Shown here piece after piece: positions 17,787-25,778 of a DNA stretch of 50,531 bases. The notes beneath the pieces are model-generated. The model was not told the origin of the DNA, did no database searches, and saw only the letters and a list, made by a program, of their open reading frames with translations. The DNA lies in NCBI RefSeq assembly GCF_003576525.1, contig NZ_QWUA01000029.1, positions 1 to 50,531 of the forward strand, written 5' to 3'. Position 1 is the stretch's first letter, and every line of letters starts with the position of its first letter. This DNA comes from Rummeliibacillus sp. POC4. GTDB lineage: Bacteria > Bacillota > Bacilli > Bacillales_A > Planococcaceae. Both the position numbers and the translations under genes were made by a program.

Positions 17787-18977
17787 ATGAATTCAAAGAG
17801 AACTTTTTCCGATCGTTTCGACTGGACGCTCGCTTTTATAATGATGCTATTTTGCATCGTCAGTGTACTTGCTATTGCATCTGCACAAACTTCAGGACAG
17901 TACGGTATTAATTTTGTACCAAAACAACTCTTTTGGTATTTTGTAGGTGCATGTATCGTTGCTGTTATGATGTATTTTGAACCAGACCAATATAAAAAAA
18001 TGGCGTGGTATTTATATGGATTAGGGATATTCATCCTGATTATTTTAATGGTTTCTCCAGGTGGTGTTGGACAAATTGCTGAACCAAGAAATGGTGCCAA
18101 GAGTTGGTTCCACTTAGGGTTTGCCGATATTCAACCATCTGAGTTTATGAAGACATTCTTTATACTTGCACTTGCACGAACTGTAAGTAAACACCATGAA
18201 AGTAACCCAATCAAATCTTTAAAAACAGATTTTAAGCTTTTGGGAAAGATCCTTTTAGTATTAATGGTTCCATTGGCATTCATTATGAAGCAACCTGACC
18301 TTGGTACATCATTAGTTTTCCTTGCTATTACAGCAGCTGTTATAATCGTTGCTGGTATATCTTGGAAGATTATTTTACCAGTTGTGATAAGTGCCGTAAC
18401 ATTAGGCGGCTCTTTACTATGGATGGCATTATATATGCAAGATTTTTTAACTGAGAAACTTGGTTTTAAAGCATATCAATTTGCCCGTATCTATTCTTGG
18501 TTAGATCCTTACTCTTATTCATCAGGAGATGGATATCATCTAATTTCTTCTTTAAACGCTATAGGATCTGGTGAAATATTTGGGAAAGGTTTTAAACACC
18601 GTGAAGTATATGTTCCTGAAAATCATACAGACTTTATCTTTAGTGTAGTCGGTGAAGAATACGGGTTTATCGGAGCAAGTATTGTTATTTGTTTGTTCTT
18701 CTTCTTAATTTTCCATTTAACAAAACTTACTTTACAAATGAAAGATCCCTTCTGCACATATGTTTGCGCAGGGATTATTGCGATGGTAACTTTCCATGTT
18801 TTTGAAAACATCGGTATGACAACTCAAGTTCTACCAATCACAGGTATTCCTTTACCATTTATAAGTTATGGCGGTAGTTCAATGATGGGGAATGCACTGG
18901 CATTAGGATTAGTATTTAGTATGAAATTCCATCATCAAACTTATATGTTCGGAAATCATGACGATGATGATTTTTAA
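17787..18977 (+). CDS. SEDS family peptidoglycan glycosyltransferase, FtsW/RodA/SpoVE type
   Basis: A 396-residue polytopic protein with about ten membrane helices. SEDS hallmarks include KQPDLGTSLVFL, the loop ENHTDFIFSVVGEEYGF, which carries the conserved aspartate, and the C-terminal ITGIPLPFISYGGSSM. SEDS proteins polymerise lipid II into glycan strands together with a class B PBP. The resemblance is closest to RodA (elongation), but FtsW/SpoVE cannot be excluded by eye. The ATG at 17787 is preferred because TAGGTGA lies 6 bases upstream; a GTG three codons earlier is weaker. It is divergent from the 16798-17550 gene and near ddl-murF, a sensible wall-synthesis setting. Confidence 0.92.
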   Translation: MNSKRTFSDRFDWTLAFIMMLFCIVSVLAIASAQTSGQYGINFVPKQLFWYFVGACIVAVMMYFEPDQYKKMAWYLYGLGIFILIILMVSPGGVGQIAEPRNGAKSWFHLGFADIQPSEFMKTFFILALARTVSKHHESNPIKSLKTDFKLLGKILLVLMVPLAFIMKQPDLGTSLVFLAITAAVIIVAGISWKIILPVVISAVTLGGSLLWMALYMQDFLTEKLGFKAYQFARIYSWLDPYSYSSGDGYHLISSLNAIGSGEIFGKGFKHREVYVPENHTDFIFSVVGEEYGFIGASIVICLFFFLIFHLTKLTLQMKDPFCTYVCAGIIAMVTFHVFENIGMTTQVLPITGIPLPFISYGGSSMMGNALALGLVFSMKFHHQTYMFGNHDDDDF

Positions 18978-19012
18978 AGTTTAAAATCCCTCTATATATT
19001 GCTTTTATAAAA

Positions 19013-19057
19013 AACAGCCTAAGAGAATGTATTTTACCTCTCTTAAGCTGTTTTTTT
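19013..19057 (+). terminator. Terminator after the RodA-type gene
   Basis: Stem AACAGC-CTAAGAGA / TCTCTT-AAGCTGTT followed by seven T on the plus strand. Confidence 0.85.
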
Positions 19058-19079
19058 ATTTGCTTTGCATAAATAAAAA

Positions 19080-19103
19080 ACTTCGGCTATGCAATACCGA
19101 AGT
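19080..19103 (-). terminator. Terminator after the Lmo0850-like gene
   Basis: Stem ACTTCGG / CCGAAGT with a 10-base loop followed by TTTTTTATTT on the minus strand. Confidence 0.8.
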
Positions 19104-19119
19104 CAATTAATTTTTAGAG

Positions 19120-19257
19120 TTAGTTTTGAGTTTGTGGAGATGATTTTGGTGGTGCTAATGCTTTTAGTAATTCTAAGCGTGACTTTGTAGTCGTTGCCTT
19201 AACGCCAAGTTTTGATAAATTCGCAATTATTTTTGTTACATCTACATTTCTTGACAT
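19120..19257 (-). CDS. Lmo0850-like small protein (45 residues)
   Basis: A short gene with ATG at 19255-19257 and stop TAA at 19120-19122. It starts MSRNVDVTKIIANL, continues SKLGVKATTTKSRLELLKAL, and ends in a Pro/Ser/Gln tail. GAGG lies 8 bases before the ATG and a clear terminator follows 17 bases after the stop, so it looks like a complete transcription unit. The SKLGVKAT..KSRLELLK pattern is what I recall for the 'Lmo0850 family' small proteins of Listeria and other Bacillales, and in Listeria lmo0850 is close to ddl-murF. Probably a small basic helical cytoplasmic protein. Function unknown. Confidence 0.8.
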   Translation of the reverse strand: MSRNVDVTKIIANLSKLGVKATTTKSRLELLKALAPPKSSPQTQN

Positions 19258-19507
19258 GCCTTCCACCTCTTCTATTTCTTATATTTTATATGACGTAGCT
19301 CCTATGCAAAAGTTGCTACTACTAATTTATAATAACCAATTAAATTACCTTCTATACATTTCTATCATAACATTTTTTATCTCAATAAATAATTTCAATA
19401 TTGTTACATAATTAACATAGATACTTATCATAATATATTCAATACGTCCATGCAATCATCCTTTTGACTGATTGTCACTTCTTTACAAATAGTTCAGTTT
19501 CTATTCA
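19258..19507. other. AT-rich intergenic region between the small gene and csoR
   Basis: This holds upstream sequence of the Lmo0850-like gene (minus) and of csoR (plus). Apart from the copper promoter at its right end I see no further signal or reading frame. Confidence 0.4.
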
Positions 19508-19537
19508 TTTACATACCCCTATTAGGTATGCTATCGT
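19508..19537 (+). promoter_or_regulatory. csoR-copZ promoter with copper-type operator
   Basis: The inverted repeat CATACC-N7-GGTATG (19512-19530) lies between a -35 box TTTACA (19508-19513) and a weak -10 box TATCGT (19532-19537). The same dyad recurs before copA. CsoR operators are usually GC-rich palindromes in the promoter of copper genes, so autoregulation by CsoR is likely (inference). Confidence 0.7.
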
Positions 19538-19562
19538 ATAGCTAAATAGGAGGCGAATACGT

Positions 19563-19871
19563 TTGGTAGAAGAATGCACAAATCATTCTTGTCGTAAAAG
19601 TCATCATCCAGATTCAGTAAAAAAGGATTTAACTACTCGTTTAAATCGAATTGAGGGTCAGATTCGCGGTATAAAAGGAATGGTTGAAAAAGACGTCTAT
19701 TGCGATGATATTATTACTCAACTTTCCGCTACACAATCTGCTTTAAATAGTGTTGCCAAAGTATTACTCGATGGACATCTAAAAGGTTGCGTTAAAGAGC
19801 GTTTAGCTGATGGTGATGAAACCGTATTAGATGAACTAGTTACAACCTTCCAAAAACTAATGAGAAAATAA
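19563..19871 (+). CDS. csoR: Copper-sensing repressor CsoR
   Basis: A 102-residue all-helical DUF156 repressor. The Cu(I)-binding Cys-His-Cys set is C47 (DVYCDD), H72 and C76 (DGHLKGCV). The family segment RLNRIEGQIRGIKGMV is at 26-41. Cu(I) binding releases CsoR from DNA and turns on copper export. The start is TTG at 19563-19565, 9 bases after AGGAGG. The N-terminal tail has extra Cys and His residues (C5, C10, H8, H14, H15) that are not part of the known site. It lies 14 bases before copZ, in one operon. Confidence 0.95.
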   Translation: MVEECTNHSCRKSHHPDSVKKDLTTRLNRIEGQIRGIKGMVEKDVYCDDIITQLSATQSALNSVAKVLLDGHLKGCVKERLADGDETVLDELVTTFQKLMRK

Positions 19872-19885
19872 GGAGTGTTTTTATC

Positions 19886-20095
19886 ATGACAGAAAAAATC
19901 CAACTAAATGTAGAAGGCATGTCTTGTGGACATTGCGTAAAAGCTGTAGAGAATGGCGTTGGAAGTTTAAATGGCGTACAAAATGTAAGCGTAAACTTAG
20001 AAAAAGGCCTAGTAGATGTAGATTATGACAATTCAAAAGTCACAACTGAAAATATTAAAGAAGCAATTGAAGAAGAAGGATATATTGTTAAATAA
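19886..20095 (+). CDS. copZ: Copper chaperone CopZ
   Basis: A 69-residue heavy-metal-associated (HMA) domain protein with the Cu(I)-binding motif MSCGHC (C14, C17). It carries Cu(I) in the cytoplasm to the CopA ATPase and can exchange copper with CsoR. Ferredoxin-like fold, full family length. AAGGAG precedes the ATG. It follows csoR and is closed by a terminator, so copA needs its own promoter. Confidence 0.96.
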   Translation: MTEKIQLNVEGMSCGHCVKAVENGVGSLNGVQNVSVNLEKGLVDVDYDNSKVTTENIKEAIEEEGYIVK

Positions 20096-20101
20096 GATTC
20101 G

Positions 20102-20130
20102 AATAACTGCATTTTTTGCAGTTATTTTTA
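20102..20130 (+). terminator. Terminator after copZ
   Basis: Stem AATAACTGCA / TGCAGTTATT (10 bp), loop of five T, then TTTTA. It separates csoR-copZ from copA. Confidence 0.8.
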
Positions 20131-20139
20131 ACATGTTTC

Positions 20140-20158
20140 TATACCCTATATAGGTATA
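20140..20158 (+). promoter_or_regulatory. Second copper-type operator, before copA
   Basis: TATACC-N7-GGTATA repeats the dyad spacing found before csoR (ACC-N7-GGT core shared). It lies just upstream of the copA ribosome site, consistent with copA being controlled separately by CsoR. Confidence 0.65.
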
Positions 20159-20175
20159 TAAAAGGAGCGTTTTCG

Positions 20176-22380
20176 ATGGCAACATCAAATACTACAAACA
20201 AAGAAGTGACACTTGATATACAAGGGATGACCTGCGCAGCTTGTTCTGCTCGTATTGAACGTGGACTCAATAAGTTAGAAGGTGTAGAACTAGCAACCGT
20301 TAACTTAGCACTTGAAACTGGTCATATATCCTATGACAGTAAACAATTAAATGAAGAAGCATTAATCGCCAAAATACAAAAACTCGGCTATGATGCTGTT
20401 ATTCATAAAGACGATCAAGAACAGGACCATCGTGAAGTGGAGATTGTACGAAAAACACGTGTTTTTATCATCTCGGCAATATTTTCACTTCCTCTTCTGT
20501 GGACCATGTTCGCACATTTTTCATTTACAAAAGGCATTTATGTTCCTGAATTTCTGATGAACCCTTATGTTCAATGGGCTCTTGCTTCAGTCGTTCAATT
20601 TGGAATCGGATGGCAATTTTACAAAGGTGCTTATTATGCACTTCGAAATAAAAGTGCCAATATGGATGTACTTGTAGCATTAGGTACATCTGCTGCATAC
20701 TTCTACAGTGTTTATATTGTACTTCAAAATCGAGAGCATATTGGTATGCATAATTTAGATTTATATTTTGAAACAAGTGCAATTTTAATTACATTAATCT
20801 TACTGGGTAAATTATTTGAGGCACGTGCAAAAGGCCATTCATCTGATGCAATAAAGAAACTCATTCAATTACAACCGAAGACTGCATTTGTAGAACGCAA
20901 TGGTAAACCATTAGAAGTACCTATTCGAGAAGTTAAATTAGGAGATATACTAGTCATCAAACCAGGATCATCTATTCCAGTTGATGCAATTGTAGTTTCT
21001 GGGGATTCTGCAGTGAATGAATCAATGTTGACTGGTGAAAGTTTACCTGTTGATAAATCTAGCGGTGACACAGTGTATGCAGCTACTATAAATGAAAACG
21101 GAACATTAAGAGTGCAAGCAACTAAAGTGGGTCATGATACAGTTCTTTCAAACATTATACGAGTAGTGGAAGAAGCTCAAGGTTCAAAAGCGCCTATTCA
21201 ACGATTAGCGGATCAAATTTCAGCAATCTTCGTACCAGTTGTTGTTACGATAGCTGTAATCACATTTTTCGCTAGCTATTTCTTTTTCACAGAGGGCGAT
21301 TTTACACAGTCTCTTGAACGAATGATAGCTGTACTAGTAATAGCATGTCCATGCGCTCTCGGTCTTGCAACACCAACATCCATTATGGCTGGTTCTGGTC
21401 GTGCTGCTGAAAATGGAGTACTCTTTAAAACTGCCGAAGCTCTTGAACATACAAATACGATAGACACGATTGTTTTTGATAAAACCGGAACCATCACAAA
21501 AGGGACACCAGTTGTGACAAATTTTTTAGTACTCAATCAATTTGAAAAAGAAGCCATAATTCCTCTTATAGCAGCAGCTGAAAAAAATTCTGAACATCCT
21601 ATTGCAACAGCCATAACAACATACGCTGAAGACTTTAGTGAATTACCAATAGTTCAATCATTTAAGGCTATTCCCGGACAAGGAATTGAAGCAACTGTCG
21701 AAGATAAGCAAATTGTGATTGGAACGCGAAAATTATTCAATCATCATCATTTTAAGATTAACTGTAACAGTCATTTTGAAGACGAAGGCAAGACAGTTAT
21801 GTATGTAGCGATTGACAAACAACATGTCGCAACAATTGCTGTAGCAGATGCAGTGAAAGAAACTTCAAAAGAGGCTATTTCTAAATTGAAAGAAATGGGA
21901 ATTGAAACGATTATGCTTACAGGTGACCAGGCCAAGACAGCTACTACTATCGCAAATGTTGTCGGTATTAGTCATGTCATTGCAGGTGTTTTACCTACAG
22001 AAAAAGCTGCAGAAATTGAAAGACTTTTAAAAGAAAACCGCCATGTTGCAATGGTTGGAGATGGATTAAATGATGCACCTGCACTTGCAAAGGCTGATAT
22101 TGGGATAGCTATGGGTACAGGTACCGACGTAGCCATTGAAGCAGCCGATATTACGATTATGAAAGGCGATTTATTAAAAGTAGTTGATGCTGTGAGGATT
22201 AGTCACTTAACTGTTCGTAATATTAAACAAAACCTGTTTTGGGCACTTGCTTACAACTCAGTCGGCATTCCAATAGCTGCCTCTGGCTTGCTCGCACCAT
22301 GGCTCGCTGGTGCCGCAATGGCATTTAGCTCCGTATCCGTTGTATTAAATGCTCTTCGGTTACAGAAAGTAAAAATATAA
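20176..22380 (+). CDS. copA: Copper-exporting P1B-type ATPase CopA
   Basis: A 734-residue P-type ATPase exporting Cu(I) across the membrane. There is one N-terminal HMA domain with GMTCAAC (C20, C23), whereas B. subtilis CopA has two. Then come eight predicted membrane helices, the TGES actuator loop, the membrane CPC motif (VIACPCALGLATPTS), the phosphorylation site DKTGT, the SEHP motif and the hinge GDGLNDAPAL. The ATG at 20176 follows AAAGGAG; longer reading frames upstream would cross the operator and terminator. It completes the copper module csoR-copZ-copA. Confidence 0.96.
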   Translation: MATSNTTNKEVTLDIQGMTCAACSARIERGLNKLEGVELATVNLALETGHISYDSKQLNEEALIAKIQKLGYDAVIHKDDQEQDHREVEIVRKTRVFIISAIFSLPLLWTMFAHFSFTKGIYVPEFLMNPYVQWALASVVQFGIGWQFYKGAYYALRNKSANMDVLVALGTSAAYFYSVYIVLQNREHIGMHNLDLYFETSAILITLILLGKLFEARAKGHSSDAIKKLIQLQPKTAFVERNGKPLEVPIREVKLGDILVIKPGSSIPVDAIVVSGDSAVNESMLTGESLPVDKSSGDTVYAATINENGTLRVQATKVGHDTVLSNIIRVVEEAQGSKAPIQRLADQISAIFVPVVVTIAVITFFASYFFFTEGDFTQSLERMIAVLVIACPCALGLATPTSIMAGSGRAAENGVLFKTAEALEHTNTIDTIVFDKTGTITKGTPVVTNFLVLNQFEKEAIIPLIAAAEKNSEHPIATAITTYAEDFSELPIVQSFKAIPGQGIEATVEDKQIVIGTRKLFNHHHFKINCNSHFEDEGKTVMYVAIDKQHVATIAVADAVKETSKEAISKLKEMGIETIMLTGDQAKTATTIANVVGISHVIAGVLPTEKAAEIERLLKENRHVAMVGDGLNDAPALAKADIGIAMGTGTDVAIEAADITIMKGDLLKVVDAVRISHLTVRNIKQNLFWALAYNSVGIPIAASGLLAPWLAGAAMAFSSVSVVLNALRLQKVKI

Positions 22381-22381
22381 C

Positions 22382-22411
22382 AAAAAGGAACGCTATGATG
22401 CGTTCCTTTTT
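22382..22411. terminator. Terminator after copA
   Basis: Perfect 12-bp stem AAAAAGGAACGC / GCGTTCCTTTTT with a 6-base loop. It could also serve the opposing gene at 22461-22754. Confidence 0.85.
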
Positions 22412-22460
22412 GCTAGTCAATGTAGATATATTTTCTTTGCTTTTTAGTTAAAATCTAAAC

Positions 22461-22754
22461 CTATTTAATAATGCCGTGTAATTCTTTTAGTTCAAATAAA
22501 CGGTCTCCACCGCGCAAAGCGTAGCTAAATTCAATAGTTGTTTCTTGTTTTGTACCGTTTAATGTACTTTTTGCTTTAAAAACTTCCATATTAACAGATT
22601 CAACTTCAACATCTGTATGTCCAAGTGATTGTAATACGGTTTTTACCTTAAATGTACGCGCAGGTACCAAATCAATAAGTAAAGGAATATCTAAATCAAG
22701 AATGGATTTTGTACCTTCGTTATTTGTAATAGTAGCAATTGCTGTGATTTCCAT
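22461..22754 (-). CDS. Small protein of unknown function (97 residues)
   Basis: A 97-residue protein I do not recognise. It begins MEITAIATITNNEGTKSILDLDIP and ends LFELKELHGIIK. Alternating hydrophobic and polar stretches suggest a beta-rich cytoplasmic fold. There is no signal peptide or cysteine motif. The ATG at 22752-22754 follows AAGGAGG; an ATG ten codons upstream overlaps the ribosome site. It stands alone, convergent with copA, with a 400-base gap upstream. Confidence 0.7.
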   Translation of the reverse strand: MEITAIATITNNEGTKSILDLDIPLLIDLVPARTFKVKTVLQSLGHTDVEVESVNMEVFKAKSTLNGTKQETTIEFSYALRGGDRLFELKELHGIIK

Positions 22755-23162
22755 CGTTATGAAATCCTCCTTTATTTGAATCAACTTAATTATAGCACTA
22801 CAAAAAACAAACTTTAAAAAGCCTCAATATTGAGTAAATTGTGATATCAAAATAGCAAAACAATAGCATTATCGAGCCCCTTTTTTACTATACCAATTGA
22901 ATAAGCATTCCAATCATAGACTCTAACCTAGTATGATTTTAACTATTATGAGCTATAAAACTTTTCAGTATACATACTTTCTTTAAACTTAATATTTGCC
23001 AAAAATAAAGTTTTAGCATTAAACTATCTTACGTTCTATACTGCTTGCACTTACTTACAGTGTATTGGCAAGCTTACCTTTTCAAGAATATTTTTGCAAA
23101 ATCCGTCTTGAATTAGGGTAGAATGAATTAGATTACATTTGTATATAGAAAGCAGGGTTATT
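22755..23162. other. Intergenic region between the small gene and the MFS exporter
   Basis: AT-rich, with no supported reading frame. Near the right end TTGCAA (23094-23099) and TAGAAT (23119-23124), spaced by 19, are a weak promoter candidate for the exporter. An inverted repeat GCTTGC / GCAAGC (23043-23048 with 23068-23073) lies just upstream and could be a regulator site. Confidence 0.35.
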
Positions 23163-24332
23163 ATGAAAAAATCTATTATCTTGCTAATGTCAGTGCAATT
23201 TTTTGTATACTTAGGATTCGGCTTAATCATCCCTATTTTACCTGAGGTAATTGTACAACAAGATTTTGCGAAAATGCACGTTGGTGGTTTATTGACCATC
23301 TACTCTTTGGCAAGTTTTTTCACTGCTCCTTTCTGGGGTATGTTAAGTGATAAAATGGGTAGAAAAAAATTGATCTTAATTGGGTTACTTGGATTCTGTG
23401 CTAGCTTCTTATTGATCTCATTGTTTATGAAATCATTGACTATGCTATATATTTCCCGAATTATTGGAGGATTATTCTCCGGAGCTTTATATACAGCAGT
23501 TACAGGATTTATAGGAGATATGTCTACTGAAGAAAATCGCAATAAGTATATGGGCTTTATGGGAATGTCCATTGGATTAGGCTTTATCTTCGGACCAGCT
23601 TTAGGAGGTTTGCTAGGGAAAATTAGCTTAAGTACACCATTTACTGTTTCAGGAATATTGACTTTCCTTTTATTCATTTATGCAAGTATTGTTTTAAAAG
23701 AGCCAGAACGTCATACTGAAACAGCAAAAAGAGAAATCATCCCAAAAGGGACTTCTACATTGTTTAAGTACCGTGTTCGTTACTTATTTATCTTCTCCTT
23801 TATGGTGACATTCTTACTTGCTGGAGTCGAATCTACACTGCAATTATTCCAAATGGAAAAAATCAATATTACAGCTGCTCAATTAGGTTCTCTCTTCCTA
23901 TTTAGTGGATTTGTAGATTTCATGGTTCAAGGTGGTCTTGTTCGTCATATCAAGGATGGCTCAGAATCTAAATGGTTGATCGGAGCTCAAGTTGTAACTG
24001 CTATAGGTTTACTTATGTTTCCTTTCACAAAAAGTTTATGGTTTGCTGGGCTTGCCCTTTGTGTATTTACCGCAGGAAATGCATTAGCACGTACATTAAA
24101 TACTTCTCTTTCTTCTAAAGAATCTGGTGGAAAGTATGGTACTGCTGCTGGTCTTTCTTATTCAATGGATAATATAGGACGTATTCTAGGGCCACTATTC
24201 TTTACTTGGATTTTAACAAAGCAACCAAATACCGTATATGAAATTTCAGGCATACTTGCATTGTTGAGTATCTTCATCATTCTTACTTTCAAAGCAAGTA
24301 AAAAAACATTACGCCTTCAAGAAAAGGCGTAA
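23163..24332 (+). CDS. MFS efflux transporter, multidrug/tetracycline-type
   Basis: A 389-residue MFS protein with about twelve membrane helices. The loop after helix 2 carries the family motif A (GMLSDKMGRKKLI). The helix-5 region has GLGFIFGPALGG, the motif C typical of drug:proton antiporters (12-TMS DHA1 group, such as Bmr/NorA-like pumps). The ATG at 23163 is chosen over an upstream one for its spacing to CAGGG. Substrate unknown. It converges with a second MFS gene at a shared terminator; no regulator is directly attached. Confidence 0.85.
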   Translation: MKKSIILLMSVQFFVYLGFGLIIPILPEVIVQQDFAKMHVGGLLTIYSLASFFTAPFWGMLSDKMGRKKLILIGLLGFCASFLLISLFMKSLTMLYISRIIGGLFSGALYTAVTGFIGDMSTEENRNKYMGFMGMSIGLGFIFGPALGGLLGKISLSTPFTVSGILTFLLFIYASIVLKEPERHTETAKREIIPKGTSTLFKYRVRYLFIFSFMVTFLLAGVESTLQLFQMEKINITAAQLGSLFLFSGFVDFMVQGGLVRHIKDGSESKWLIGAQVVTAIGLLMFPFTKSLWFAGLALCVFTAGNALARTLNTSLSSKESGGKYGTAAGLSYSMDNIGRILGPLFFTWILTKQPNTVYEISGILALLSIFIILTFKASKKTLRLQEKA

Positions 24333-24342
24333 TGTCTTATGC

Positions 24343-24373
24343 AAGTTCAGCATTCTTTACGAGTGCTGAACTT
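24343..24373. terminator. Shared terminator of the two MFS genes
   Basis: Stem AAGTTCAGCA / TGCTGAACTT with an 11-base loop and T-rich plus-strand tail. The stop codon of the minus-strand gene falls in the loop. Confidence 0.8.
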
Positions 24374-25652
24374 TTTCTTTAAGTTTAATGTTGTTTTCTT
24401 TTAAATCAGGATATACTTGTTTAATAATTGATGGGCGCATCATGTAGAAAGTAATGATCAATAAGGCAATACAGGATCCTAGTAAAACCCATTGAGAATC
24501 TACACGATCAAATAATAACCCGAAAATTATTGTTCCTAGTGGCATCATCCCCATAGACATTGCCTCTAAAATACCAAAAACGCGTCCTCTATATTCTTCT
24601 TCTACTTCTGTTTGTAACATAACGCCTATTGGTGTGTTTGTAAAAACACCAAAAACTGAAAAACTAAAGAAAATGAAAATAAAGTAGATAACATTCACAA
24701 GATAAGCAAGATCTGTCCATAAAGGAATTGATGTTAATCCTACAGTAGCTGCCATCAAAATAATAAATCGTTTTGATTGCAACAAAGGATATTTTGACTG
24801 TTTCCTTGTAGAAAGAAAAATAGAAGCTAGTAACATACCGACTGCACCAGCTGATTCAATAATGCCAATATGTTGTGATTTAATCTTCAAGGCTTCCACA
24901 AGAATATACGTGCCTCCTACGTTTATGACACTAAAAAAGAAATTGATCCATAATGCCACCCAAAGAATAGTAGCAACAGCTTTTTTAGTTTTTGCATATA
25001 AGAATCCTTCTTTTATACTTTTAAGCATCCCCATACTTTCTTGCTCTTCTATTTGTTTCTTACTATACAATTTAAAATCCATTGTAGATTCTAATATAAA
25101 TGCAAGCATATAAGCGACCATATGCACGATCAAAAATACTTCAATTGACGCAAATCCATAAAGCATTCCTCCAATTGCAGGTCCACCAATGGCTGCAATA
25201 GACATCGACATTTGATTGAATGATGTAGCTTTCTGAATACGTTCTTTATCAACTAAACAAGCTATTGAAGATGAAAAAGTAACACTATTAAAAGTCGATG
25301 TGATGGAATACAAAGCTGTTACGATATAGATAGATATAACGGTAATCCCTGAAGTATAGCCATAAATTAATAAACCGCCCATTAATAAAATGGTACATCC
25401 TTGAGAAAGCAAAATAATCAATTTCTTCGAATAACGATCTGCAAGTAATCCTGCAAAGGACGATAAAATCACCCTTGGCAATATGGAGCAAATCATCCCC
25501 GTAGCAAAGCTTGTCGCAGATCCCGTCATTTTTAAAATGTATAGACTAATACCAAAAGCTAAAACTTGAGCACCTAAAATTGAAATAATTTTGCTAATTG
25601 TAAAAGTCCATAAATGATAACTAGCCTTTTTTAATTTGAGTGTTTCATTCAT
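24357..25652 (-). CDS. MFS transporter, macrolide-efflux-like type
   Basis: A 431-residue MFS protein with about twelve membrane helices. The start SYHLWTFTISKIISILGAQVLAFGISLYILKMTGSA and the segment LSSFAGLLADRYSKKLII fit the Mef-type/'transmembrane secretion effector' MFS group. The substrate cannot be told from sequence. GGGAGAGG precedes the ATG. It is divergent from the XRE-TPR regulator across 126 bases that hold three copies of a palindromic box. This strongly suggests that the regulator controls it. Confidence 0.85.
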   Translation of the reverse strand: MNETLKLKKASYHLWTFTISKIISILGAQVLAFGISLYILKMTGSATSFATGMICSILPRVILSSFAGLLADRYSKKLIILLSQGCTILLMGGLLIYGYTSGITVISIYIVTALYSITSTFNSVTFSSSIACLVDKERIQKATSFNQMSMSIAAIGGPAIGGMLYGFASIEVFLIVHMVAYMLAFILESTMDFKLYSKKQIEEQESMGMLKSIKEGFLYAKTKKAVATILWVALWINFFFSVINVGGTYILVEALKIKSQHIGIIESAGAVGMLLASIFLSTRKQSKYPLLQSKRFIILMAATVGLTSIPLWTDLAYLVNVIYFIFIFFSFSVFGVFTNTPIGVMLQTEVEEEYRGRVFGILEAMSMGMMPLGTIIFGLLFDRVDSQWVLLGSCIALLIITFYMMRPSIIKQVYPDLKENNIKLKEKVQHS

Positions 25653-25668
25653 TCTTCCCTCTCCCTTT

Positions 25669-25758
25669 GTTTAATAAAATTAAAAAGTTTAATTTAATTA
25701 AACAAACAATAACACACTTATTACTTTCTTCGCAAGCAAAAGTTTAATATAATTAAAC
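25669..25758. promoter_or_regulatory. Three palindromic boxes between MFS and XRE-TPR genes
   Basis: Box 2 is the perfect palindrome GTTTAATTTAATTAAAC (25687-25703). Box 3 is GTTTAATATAATTAAAC (25742-25758). Box 1 at 25669-25685 differs from the GTTTAAT-N3-ATTAAAC pattern at only its last base. Boxes 1 and 2 start 18 bases apart. Box 3 contains TATAAT (25748-25753), the likely -10 of the XRE gene. This is a typical layout for a repressor controlling itself and a divergent target. Confidence 0.7.
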
Positions 25759-25778
25759 AAAAGAAATGAGGTGTACCC

